Assembly (NCBI GenBank): GCA_905178155.1 | Contig: CAJINV010000003.1 | Location: 956,968-1,020,967, forward strand | Origin: Amoebophrya sp. A120 | Lineage: Eukaryota; Sar; Dinophyceae; Syndiniales; Amoebophryaceae | Reading direction: 5' to 3' | DNA: 64,000 bases | Shown: positions 55,268 to 64,000 of the stretch, piece by piece | Layout: the number at the start of each line of letters is the position of its first letter | Position numbering within the stretch: the first letter of the stretch is position 1 | The notes under the pieces: generated by a model | The model's input: the letters and a program-made list of their open reading frames with translations, nothing else | Told to the model about the DNA's origin: nothing | The model's database searches: none | Translations under genes and position numbers: made by a program

Positions 55268-58061
55268 CTAGTACATCGAGTTGTATTTCAGTTTGTCCGG
55301 TTGGTATCCCGGCAGCGTCTGCACCGCCGCGGCAATGCTTTCCCGGCCGACAAATTTGCTGCAGACGAAGAACATCTCCCGCGACTCGTCGCGGCTCGCG
55401 GGCGGTTTGAAGGAGTGCACCGTTTTGAAGCGCGAGCGCAGGTACATTTTGAAGTTGGTGGTTTCCGGGCCGTACATCATTTTCACCACGAAGCTGCCGT
55501 CCAGCCGCTATCCTATGTAAAAACGTCCTCGCCCCATAGTCAAGATGGGGAATCGGCTAGACAAATCCACAAGTTTTGGCTGTCTTGCATGACAAATTGC
55601 GATTCGTAGTGTAGTGCTGTTTGAGCTAGCTCAGCAGCATCACAGATCTAGCGCCTCATGCGGATTGGAGCATGACAAATTGCAAAACACGAATAGCAAA
55701 CGCTTCTCATGGGGCTCCGCATGAGAAACATTTTCAGCATGCAGATTTGCATTGCAACTATGGGGTGGGGACGTTTTCAAATACGATAGCCGCAGCACGC
55801 GCTCCATCATTTCGCCCGCCGCGAGGCAGAGCTCCGCGGATATCCTAAGTAAAAACGTCCCCACCCCAGAGTTGTAATGCAAATGCGCAATGACAGGAAC
55901 ATTTGTAATGCGCATCCCCATGAGAGGCATTTCCAATCGTGATTTGGCATTTGTAATGCTGTAAACAGGATGAGAAACTGGCTTTCTTATGCGGCTCTCC
56001 TTGCTAAGCACCACTATACTACAGACGGAAACTTATCATGCACAACTCCCAAAGCTTGGCGATTTGTGTTGCAGATTTACCAACTTGACTATGGGGTGGG
56101 GACGTTTTTGCTCAGGATAGCGGAATCCAGGTGGTCGTCCTGCTTCACGCCGGTGAGGCTGGGACACATGTCGGACAGCACCACGTCCACCTTCTCGCCG
56201 TTGGTGGCCCGCAGGATCTTCTCCAGCGTGTATCCTGTGCAAAAGTATCGTACTCGTTTTGCAATCATGAATCACAAATCTTTTTCTGAGCCTGAAGGTA
56301 AATCAGCATCACAGATCTTCATCTTATTTCTCATGCTGAGGAAATTTGTAATGCATTTATACGAGTACGATACTTTTGCAATTCATAGCGTGTCCGCTTT
56401 CGTGACGTCGCCCTGGATAAAGACGTGCCCCTGGTTATGCACAGAAAAAAGTGTCACAGTTACACATTGCGTTGCAAGACCAGCAAGACAGACGACTTCT
56501 GTCATGCGCAAAATGTTTGCGAGTGTCGTTTCGTGTGTGTTTTGCTTTATGATCTCTCCATCACAAGTTTTCTCCGTCATGCGAGGCAAATTGAAATTTG
56601 TGATGCTGAATTCGCTACAAATGTGTAAAAATTGTATACACTTTTTTCCTTGGATACTGGTCGTCCAAGGGATCGATGTGCAGCAAGTCCTATCGTAAGG
56701 AAAAATCCCCCCTCCCCATATCGAAACGGAATGTTTCCGAAAATTTGTGTTGCTGATTTGAGCCTTAATTCCACCTGATATCCGTAGGCCTCGTTGGGGG
56801 TCCCTCACCCCCAACACGCCGAACTTCCTCCTTCCACACGCAGCGTCGGAGGGGTCGCACGTAGCCCTGGAGGTGATAACGAGGGTGTTGCTGATTTGAG
56901 GCCACAAATCGCATTTGTCTTGCAATAAGACAAGGGTAGAAGCTTCCGCCCCATTAGGGAGGCGATTTGTCATGCTGTTGGCCCTAAAAGTGGCCCGCTT
57001 GCCATGCTGAAGAACTAGACCCATACGCCCCTGCCTAGCCTGGGGATCTGGCCGCAGTGCCTCTCTGCAATACAAACCTGATTTGTGTACACACATCCAG
57101 CATCAGAAATTCCGTTTTGATATGGGGAGGGGGGATTTTTCCTTTCGATAAGTCCACGCCAATCACCTGGGCGTGCCTCCGCGCCTCTTCGTCGGCGTCG
57201 TCCGCCAGCACCGTGCGCTCCAGCGCCACCTGCGACCAGCCCCCCGCGTAGCAGCCCAGGTCCAGGATCTTCTGGCCCTTCCGGAAGATGCCAAACCGCG
57301 AGTCGATCTGCTTCAGCTTGTAGGCCGCGCGCGTGAGGTATGGGGTTCTCAAACGTTACACTCTCAACTGTTACATGATGAATTTGTCAAGCAAAAGCAC
57401 CATCATCATTCACGCGATCAGGCTGCTTCGCATGACAAATTTGCCTAGGGCTAAATAGCACCTAAATGTGTGCAGAATTTGTAATGCTACAGGCGCAATC
57501 TCCCCCCTTTCACTTTTCCCATTCTTGCATCACAAATCCATGTAAGAGTTGAGAATGTAACAGTTGAGAACGCCATATCCGGTAGCTCTCGTTTTGGGCA
57601 CGCTTCACGTACCGGTCCGCCATCTGTCGCTGGACCCACTGGTGCACGTTGGAGGAAATGGACGAATTCTTTGACCTTCCGCTCAATTTCCCAAACCCGC
57701 GGTGACTCTGGGCGACGTGGGGCGGAGGTCGTTCTTGTGGTTGCCGCGAGTGATCGACGATGAAGAGTGGCTGAAAACAGATCCGTCGTGGTGTAGTAGT
57801 CGGGCGGCAATTTGGTGACGTTGACAAGTGCCTGGGTGTTCTTGTAGATGTAGTGGTCGTGTGTCTCATCATGATGTTGTGGCGGGCACCGGAACATAAG
57901 GTGGCAACAGCTGGAGCCACGCCATTCGTGCATGGTAACGGTGTCGTCCCGAATGGGGTCGCTGTGCAGTAGAGCTGGGAAACACAGCTCGTGGCCGCCC
58001 TACTCGTCGATGTTCCTGCAGCATGTGTCATTTCTCCGTCCACGAAGGCTACGGCAAGCAC
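55268..58061 (-). CDS. MRM2: FtsJ/RlmE-type rRNA 2'-O-ribose methyltransferase (MRM2-like)
   Basis: Exons: 58061-57578, 57333-57151, 56685-56657, 56430-56388, 56225-56120, 55835-55789 and 55503-55268 (375 residues). Joined motifs follow the RlmE/MRM2 order: DRYVKRAQNESYR, TRAAYKLKQID, ILDLGCYAGGWSQVA (SAM site), VIGVDLLHIDPLDD, GHVFIQGDVT, VDVVLSDMCPSLTG, DGSFVVKMMYG, and FKPPASRDESREMFFVCSKF. The K-D-K-E catalytic set is intact (K of AYKL, D of LSDM, K of FVVKM, E of SRDESRE). MRM2 methylates the large-subunit rRNA A-loop in mitochondria. The N-terminal extension (about 130 residues, Arg/Ser/Thr-rich, with an internal MMRHTTTTSTRTPRH) could be a transit peptide. All six introns are introners. 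The exact start is uncertain. Confidence 0.9.
55509..55788 (-). mobile_element. Introner, family D (in MRM2-like gene)
   Basis: Ends TATCCTATGTAAAAACGTCC and GGACGTTTTCAAATACGATA are inverted. Perfect duplication GCCGC at 55504-55508 and 55789-55793. Removal rejoins ERVLR to LDGSFVVK. Confidence 0.95.
55841..56119 (-). mobile_element. Introner, family D (in MRM2-like gene)
   Basis: Ends TATCCTAAGTAAAAACGTCC and GGACGTTTTTGCTCAGGATA are inverted. Perfect duplication GCGGA at 55836-55840 and 56120-56124. Removal rejoins DHLDSA to ELCLAAGE. Confidence 0.95.
56231..56387 (-). mobile_element. Introner, family B (in MRM2-like gene)
   Basis: Ends TATCCTGTGCAAAAGTATCG and CGATACTTTTGCAATTCATA are inverted. 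Perfect duplication GCGTG at 56226-56230 and 56388-56392. Removal rejoins TKADT to LEKILRA. Confidence 0.95.
56436..56656 (-). mobile_element. Introner, family F (in MRM2-like gene)
   Basis: Ends TATGCACAGAAAAAAGTGTC and ACACTTTTTTCCTTGGATA are inverted. Perfect duplication CTGGT at 56431-56435 and 56657-56661. Removal rejoins DPLDDQ to GHVFIQGD. Confidence 0.95.
56691..57150 (-). mobile_element. Introner, family G (in MRM2-like gene), longest
   Basis: Ends TATCGTAAGGAAAAATCCCC and GGGGATTTTTCCTTTCGATA are inverted, then CCATATCGAAACGGAAT and its complement. Perfect duplication AGTCC at 56686-56690 and 57151-57155. At 460 bp it is nearly twice the usual length. Removal rejoins VIGVD to LLHIDPL. 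Confidence 0.93.
57339..57577 (-). mobile_element. Introner, family A (in MRM2-like gene)
   Basis: Ends TATGGGGTTCTCAAACGTTA and AACAGTTGAGAACGCCATA are inverted. Flanks TGAGG (57334-57338) and TCCGG (57578-57582) match at three of five positions, so the duplication has decayed. Removal rejoins QNESYR to TRAAYKL, the conserved order. Confidence 0.88.
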
Positions 58062-61000
58062 TGGATAAAGAAGAATCCGCAGCTACACTGGAAAGACGTT
58101 TTGCGAACTTCGATTTCGGTGTATGCTCGAAAAGGTGGAAAATTTACATTTGCATTCTGTTTCACTTTTACACACACAGTTGGAACGTAAAAATAATCTC
58201 AGAAAAGCAGCGGATCTCCTTGGATACTGGGTACTTCTTCAAGATACAATGTGGAGCAAGCTTCTTCGGCACTACAAAGATACTGAGACTGCACCTCCGA
58301 CGACGATGAAATACGATAAAATGTACACAACGACAACAGGCACGATAACTACTAGTTCTAGTAGGAGCTAGGAGACTTGTAGAACCATACCAGTTACTTA
58401 TACTTACATAGCAGGAGCATTTTGTTGCGCGGCGTACGGGCTCCGCTTTCGGCGTGCATCTTGCGAATGCGCAGACGATCGGTCGCGCCTAAAATGTGTA
58501 GAGCATGCACCACAATGCATCGAACATCCCAGCAATATGGAAGCTTTCAGGCTCCGCAGCGCCGAACAAAGATTTATGTTGGAATCATTTTCATTCAAGT
58601 AGAAAATTGCTCGGAATTGTTTCGCCATTTTTCCGTGTGGGTGTGTTTAGACAAAAGACAGGCGTACTATTTCGTAAAAGAGTTTCGGTTTCCTTGTTCT
58701 TCATCTGACCGCTGATCTCGATGGAGCCTCGTGTGCTCTAGAAGCACTCCCCGTCGATCACTTGTTGGAGTCAGTCCCCGGAGTACTGCTCCCCGCGCGG
58801 CGACCCAGGAGTACTGCTATCCGCGTAGAAGCAGGCCCCACTCGTAGCCGTGGTTGCTGTGGAGTCGTACAGTGGTCCGCCCAACGACACGGTTAAAAAA
58901 ATTGGAGAACGGTCGAGATCAGTATCAACCCCAAACACGTTGGTGTCATATTAGAACCAAAGGAATATATAAGTACAGTACGCACCGTTTTTAGTCAACA
59001 TGTCTGAGTCTGTGGTACGATGGTCTACAACTTGTCCGAAGGCTCAACCGGCAGTCTCTGTCTCTACTTCACAAATTATAAAAGAGCCCGTGTGTAGTAT
59101 TTGCCTTTGTCCAAATATGACCCAGCGCTTTTGCTCTTCTTCGGTAATCGAGCGGGATTGGTAATGTTAACGGAGTCTCGATTTCCAGTGTGTCGGCGGG
59201 TAGGGGTAGCGGAAGAAACAGCTTCTCCTCCTTCATGTTGGGAACCGGTGCCGGTTGTTCGTAGTGCTGCTCCTGTATGAATGTGTATGATTTGTCTCTG
59301 TCTCTCTCTCCCTCTTCTCAACGAGGGCAGGGCACAGCGCCCGGGCGCTGAATTACAGCAAGCATCAAGCTCAAGAACTGTGACTGCCAGCGATGGAAGT
59401 TAGCCGCAAACGCAATAAAGATAAAAGATAAAAAAAAAAATAAAAAGTGGAAGACGACAATAAACCGCCTGTACAGTCGTAGAATTTTTCTCCTCGTGCG
59501 CACAACGCGACACTACGTGGACCGCAGCTCGTTGCGAGATTCTGCAATTTTGTGATATGCGCAACCACGTGTCTGGTCCTGGGCTGCCCCGACGCGGCCT
59601 TCTCTTGCCTGGCATTCTTGTTTCTGGTCTCGACGTCGACGGCGGGGAAAGTGGGGCGAAATGGATACAACCAGCGCCGCGAGGTTCTGGTTGAGTCCGT
59701 GTCCGACGAACAAAAAAAAATTTAGTTGGAACGCGCGACAAGACGGAAGGAGCGAGAGGAACAACAACTTGTTCAACTCGTCCTGCAAGAGTGCTGTCCC
59801 AACACGACGGCGCGAGTGAAATATACAAATACAGTACAACCTTTGGCGACCAAACAGAAAAAGAAAAACCAGAAAGATTTAGCCAAAAACAACAGAAGAA
59901 CGCGACAAACGAACCCGGAACGCTTAGTAGACTTCTTGGAAGACCTACACCTAAATGGGAGTACTCTTGGAAGACCTACACCTAAATGGGAGTACCAGTA
60001 GGTACGGTAGGATATTCACCTCGCTCCAGCTATGATTTTTTTGAATAAAATACTGGTTTGACGAGCACGATGCACGAGTAACTGGAAAAAATCAACAGAA
60101 TGATAAAACAGACGATGCAGTTGGATCTTCACGGATAGTCACACAAGACAAGAAATCAGGACGGATACATCACGACAACGACGACGGGTAAAGGCTCTCT
60201 TCTTGTTATCAGAAAGGAAACAACAGTGAAAAAGGATCGCAATACAACCGCCTTGGTGAAGATACGCGTATGGCGGAACAAACGTAGTTGTAGAAAAGAA
60301 ACAGACAAAGAGGACGAAAAGCAAGAACAACTCTTGGCTGGATCAATTACGACAACCATCGCGTTTTTGGCCCGCGAACTGCTAAACGAGGCCTTTCCTT
60401 TGCATCGCTCATTCGTCACTCGGAAAACACGCAAATGCAATACAACCAATACCAAGAAAACTAGACATCATTCAGAACACATCTAAAAGACTCAACCATG
60501 ACTCATGGTCGATGAAAAGTGCCTGCGGATCATCCAGGAGTAATAGTGAGGTGGCTATCGAAGATGAAACCGTTGAATTGCACATGATTCCTCTGTCCTC
60601 CTCGGGCAAGCTTTCATCCCCATACTCACATCTTCAATCTTTGCATGAATTATGCGAAGCCATCCTATATTTTATGAATCAAAAATTTTTACACATTGGA
60701 GTCGCCTCACAACTGAAGAAAATCATACTGATAATGATATTTTCCAGAAGAGTAGGACGAATCTCATGAATGTCAAAGTCAATGCTTGCATTGTCATTTC
60801 CAATAAATTTTACAACGTGGTTGTTTCACACGATTTCTTTACATATCTATGCAACAGGTGGTCTTCTCGTAATTTGTAAAAAAACTCAGGATGCGTTTGT
60901 ACCAAGACCAAACGCAAACCTGCTACAAAAGGTATGCAACATTTCAGTTTCACGTGCACGTGATTTGTGCTAAGCGGTATTGGCTGCTAATAATGTGATC

Positions 61001-61167
61001 TTCTCGAGCTGTTCACCGATTTTATATGTTGTCCTTCTTGCATTATACACGTTTATCATGATTCCGTCACGAAAACCAGTACCACCGATGTCAGAATTCT
61101 CAATTTTCAAAGATGTTGACGCCCAGAAGCAGATGAAAAAGAGCACCCTCATCTCGACGTCCTCGCT
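58062..61167. other. 3.1-kb region without a supported gene
   Basis: Contains an imperfect two-copy 31-bp tandem repeat (59935-59996, CTTGGAAGACCTACACCTAA). Minus-strand frames between 59,400 and 59,840 have no coding character. The rest is upstream of the MRM2-like gene and the 3' flank of the TMEM65-GAF gene. Confidence 0.5.
59935..59996 (+). repeat. 31-bp tandem repeat, two copies
   Basis: Unit CTTGGAAGACCTACACCTAA... starts at 59935 and again at 59966, followed by the partial word GTAGG. Confidence 0.85.
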
Positions 61168-62871
61168 TCAGTCCCCACGCGCGGACTCCACCTGCTCCAG
61201 AAAGATGCCGACGTGGCGCGCAAGCATTTTGGCGGCCCGCACTTCCGCGTCTGCAAAGCCGGATTTTCGTTCGGAGTTCACCAACTGCACAACCGCCACG
61301 ACATTTTCCGACGGGTCCGACAAAGCAACAGCTGGCTTCTTTCCCGTGGTCGCAGAAGAAGTACTAGAGCTGCTTGTCGTGGTGCCCTCAGAAGAAGTTT
61401 CTACCGCGCTACAGGACGACGTTGACGGCGAGTGTTGGAACACGGGGACGCAGAGGATGTTGCGCGTGCGGAACCCCGTCTTGTCGTCGTGATCGCGGTT
61501 GAATTTCGAGTGGCGATACACATCGGGAACGTTGACCACGTCGGCCTCGAGCACGGCCGTGCCGACCAGCGACTTGTCCACTGGAACCTTGATGATCTCC
61601 TTGACCCCGGTTGCCGCGCGGGTCCACAGCTCCTGCTTCTCGTGGTCCACCACAAACAGGCTGCACCTGTGGAGGTGGAGTATTAGTTTTCATTTTTTCA
61701 GCATCAAGACGAAGACCAATTCAACAAAAATTTCAACATAACAAGAACAAATCCTCGATCACCCTTCTTCTACACTCGCATCAGAAGCAGAACGACCAGC
61801 AGAGATAATCTCAGATAAAATTAAAATTTCAGAAGCCTCAATATACCGCTCCGCCCCCAGCGTTTCCGATCCCTCGACAATGACGGTGCGGAAAATGGTG
61901 TCGAGCTCTTGCTGCTTTTTTGCGCGGTCCGCGGCGTCCAGGTCCATGAACAGCAGGCTGGTCATGCCCAGACAGCACCCCACAATGACGCCGCACACGC
62001 TGCCAAAGGTCACGCACCGTTTCGCGTCGGGCAGCTGGCGTTGCTCGGTCGTGAGGTCCGCGACGGGCAGCCCGAGCTTGGCGCACAGATTGTCCACGAC
62101 GCCCCCAAAGCACACCCCACTGACGTCACTGAATACCTGCCCGCAGGCCGCCGCCGTGAGGGTGGCGAGCCCGAGGTGGACGCCAATCGTGTTGTCGATC
62201 AGGTCGCCGGCCTGGATCATGACCATGTTGTCCATGAACCCGAAACCGATCATGGGAACCGCACTGGACACGAACAACTTCCGCTTGTCGGCCGAGGTGA
62301 CGTTTACTACTTTTGGTGCAGCCGGCCTAGTATCGCTGTGATGACCATCTTCGCCATTGTTGTTCCCCGGAAGCTTTTTTGGATCTTGCGACGACAGGAC
62401 CACGTCCGACTCCGAGTTGCTTCCAACACCGTCGGAGGACAGCGCGTTCGCGTTAGTACTGACGGTTACACTAACGGTCTGGTTCTGTGCGGTGGGGTCG
62501 GGTGAACAAGTACTAGGTCGCGCCGACGCTGCAGCGCTGCCCGCAGCTGCTGCGGCAAGATCCTTCAACTTCGTGCGCTGTTGCTCGGCGTTGCCTGCAG
62601 TGGTGTTGCCATTGTGGACAATCGTAGGCGTCGACGCGAAGGGTCTTCGGTGGAATGTTCTTGTGTAAGTGACATTTGAAAGGGTTCTTTCAAATGAGAT
62701 TCTTGTGCGATGCGGCGGCAGGAATGCAGTGGTTGCAAAAGTCAACGGTCGCGGGTTTTTCGTCGCCGCACCGGAAAGAGCCCCGAATGCCGCTCTCGTC
62801 CCAAAGTTGTAGACCGCTGCCGAAGGAGTTCTAGAGGATGTGGTCCTGCGAATTGCCGATGACGTGAGCAT
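61168..62871 (-). CDS. TMEM65-like mitochondrial membrane domain fused to a GAF domain
   Basis: Exons 62871-61847 and 61666-61168 (507 residues). The start MLTSSAIRRTTSSRTPSAAV is a typical mitochondrial presequence. A Ser/Asn-rich linker follows, then the TMEM65 domain: VPMIGFGFMDNMVMIQAGD, GLATLTAAACGQVFSDVSG, VCGVIVGCCLGMTSLLFMD. TMEM65 is an inner-membrane protein linked to mitochondrial ion handling. After KKQQELDTIFRTVIVEGSET the splice joins GAER to CSLFVVDHEKQELWTR, the start of a GAF domain of the cyclic-nucleotide phosphodiesterase type: IIKVPVDKSLVGTAV, FNRDHDDKTGFRTRNILCVP, VVAVVQLVN. GAF domains bind small ligands, often cyclic nucleotides. The frame also stays open upstream to 63135, but the presequence Met is preferred. 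Confidence 0.85.
61667..61846 (-). other. GT-AG intron at the TMEM65/GAF junction
   Basis: Minus strand: GCGGAGCG|GTATATTG...CCTCCACAG|GTGCAGCC rejoins GAER to CSLFVVD, keeping the GAF start motif intact. Confidence 0.85.
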
Positions 62872-63563
62872 TTTGATTCGAGGTATAATAATTGAGATGC
62901 AAAAATGTCCTGCACCTAGTTTTGAAAATGGTTTGTTTCCTTGGTGAAAGTGTCTGTGAGACTGAGATGACCCCTCGTCCCAAGAGTAACCTGCCCTTTT
63001 CAGGCCTGAAAATCCGTCTTTGTTTGCGGTGACGAAAAGAAAGAAGCAGACACAAGTACCTTGTCTTCCTGTGAGCATTGCGGTTGTGGATTTAGTTTTG
63101 TCGATTTGCATTTCTTCCAGTTTTGGCATTCTCATAGTTCTTTCGAGTATATGTCTTTTTTATCAGCAGCCTGCGTAAAAGAACAGGAAAAAACGTGAGA
63201 TTTTCCGCTCTTCTCTCCTCGTTGTCATGCAGCAGCAAAAAAGCGGCACAAAAAAACCACAGACATGAGACACAAACGGTTCTTTGTCTTTCTCCGAGAT
63301 AACCCAAATAGAAAGTAAAAAAACTAAATCTAAAAGCGCACCAGACACAAGCAAGTCAAAAAAAGCGGTTGTAATTCATAGGAGCACGCGATCGCGGTAT
63401 CTTCTGCGGCGCCCGAGCATCTTTACAAGCCTTGGCCTGAAGATTGTGATTCTTGTTCTTTCGATATCGATTCTTTATTTACTGTACTGAAAGGGATGCA
63501 CCAGCAACACAGATGTGCACATACCACGTTGAGTTTGTTCTTGCGTCACTGCAGGAGTTTTCA
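62872..63563. other. Intergenic region
   Basis: Upstream DNA of the TMEM65-GAF gene and 3' flank of the partial gene at the window edge. Nothing else recognised. Confidence 0.4.
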
Positions 63564-64000
63564 TCAATTGTTTTCCACGAGGTGGTATATTTTTCGTTGG
63601 TCATCCCACCGAAGCGACTCACTGAATGAGCACTCCTCGACGTTAGTACCTCCACCGCGCTGGCGGTTTTGCGCTGTCGGCGTGGCGGCGTGCGAAACGG
63701 GTCGGTTGGAAAAGGACACCGGGCCGTGGAGCGACGCGGTGGAGTTTGACCGAGCGAGCACGCGGCTCTTCGCTCTCTCCGCCATCGACACAGCAGGTCC
63801 TCGAGCACTGCCACTGCTCATGTTGTTTTCCTCCTTCTTTTCGACATGAGGCGGCTGGTCCCTAATTTCTATCCCGTTAGTCGTGTTTGCCTGTGGTTTA
63901 ACCGGCTGCGACGCTGGGGAGGAGAACCGTGAAGGTCGCTGCACGGGCGTGCTCCTTCTGCTCGTCCCAGCACTTGTTACAACCTCTTTCCCGACGAGCG
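63564..64000 (-). CDS. Partial gene, disordered Ser/Pro/Arg-rich C-terminus
   Basis: The frame is open to the window edge and ends at 63564, so at least 145 C-terminal residues are present. The sequence is polar and low in hydrophobics (SRFSSPASQPVKPQ, SRVLARSNSTASLHGPVSFS, SESLRWDDQRKIYHLVENN). No domain seen. The 5' part lies beyond the window. Confidence 0.45.
   Translation of the reverse strand, partial: LVGKEVVTSAGTSRRSTPVQRPSRFSSPASQPVKPQANTTNGIEIRDQPPHVEKKEENNMSSGSARGPAVSMAERAKSRVLARSNSTASLHGPVSFSNRPVSHAATPTAQNRQRGGGTNVEECSFSESLRWDDQRKIYHLVENN

Noticed and set aside
59400-59839. Minus-strand frames of 100-140 codons
   Set aside because: Two frames are open over the same DNA, both with low-complexity Arg/Pro/Ser composition. 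No evidence of coding.

Overview
The window is nuclear DNA from a protist eukaryote. Genes are split by introns, proteins carry long low-complexity inserts (runs of Ser, Gln, Gly, Ala), and there is no bacterial operon structure. The dominant signal is a set of 22 short intron-forming insertions (introners, about 150-460 bp). Each is bounded by terminal inverted repeats and, in nearly every case, by a 5-bp target-site duplication. Removing the element plus one copy of the duplication rejoins coding exons in frame. Invasive, non-canonical introns of this kind are known from the parasitic dinoflagellate Amoebophrya (Syndiniales), so I infer a Syndiniales-like alveolate. No marker gene here proves that.

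Layout. 1-639: repeats, including a long hairpin and a 35-bp tandem repeat. 640-9159 (+): SNF2/SHPRH-like helicase with a RING finger. 10469-13905 (+): membrane-anchored protein with eight Cys/His half-finger repeats. 13906-15964: AT-rich stretch where the plus-strand genes meet a long run of minus-strand genes. Minus strand from there on: a Kir-channel-like gene (15965-17530), a two-TM protein (18893-20302), an amidohydrolase (21240-22736), a C69 dipeptidase in eight exons (23381-27803), MUS81 in six exons (28405-33700), a four-module repeat protein (35010-40009), an assembly gap (40252-41131), a small secreted protein (41878-42393), a low-complexity protein in six exons (45650-48593), two weaker small genes (52499-53080, 53901-54209), an FtsJ/RlmE (MRM2-like) rRNA methyltransferase in seven exons (55268-58061), a TMEM65-GAF fusion (61168-62871) and a partial gene at the right edge.

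The genes are housekeeping or unknown and do not form one pathway. What links them is the introner invasion. It hits five minus-strand genes heavily, is absent from the plus-strand genes and from the intergenic DNA I read, and uses at least eight terminal-repeat families that share one insertion rule: TA...TA termini and a 5-bp duplication. Ordinary GT-AG introns also occur. Summed exon lengths are divisible by three in all seven multi-exon models that I could fully resolve, which is good internal support for the boundaries given. In the four-module gene this needs one assembly duplication removed and one internal stop ignored.

Limits: splice sites are inferred from reading frame and family conservation only. 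Two assembly problems (an N-marked 0.7-kb duplication at 37080-38451 and an 880-bp gap) affect the middle of the window.
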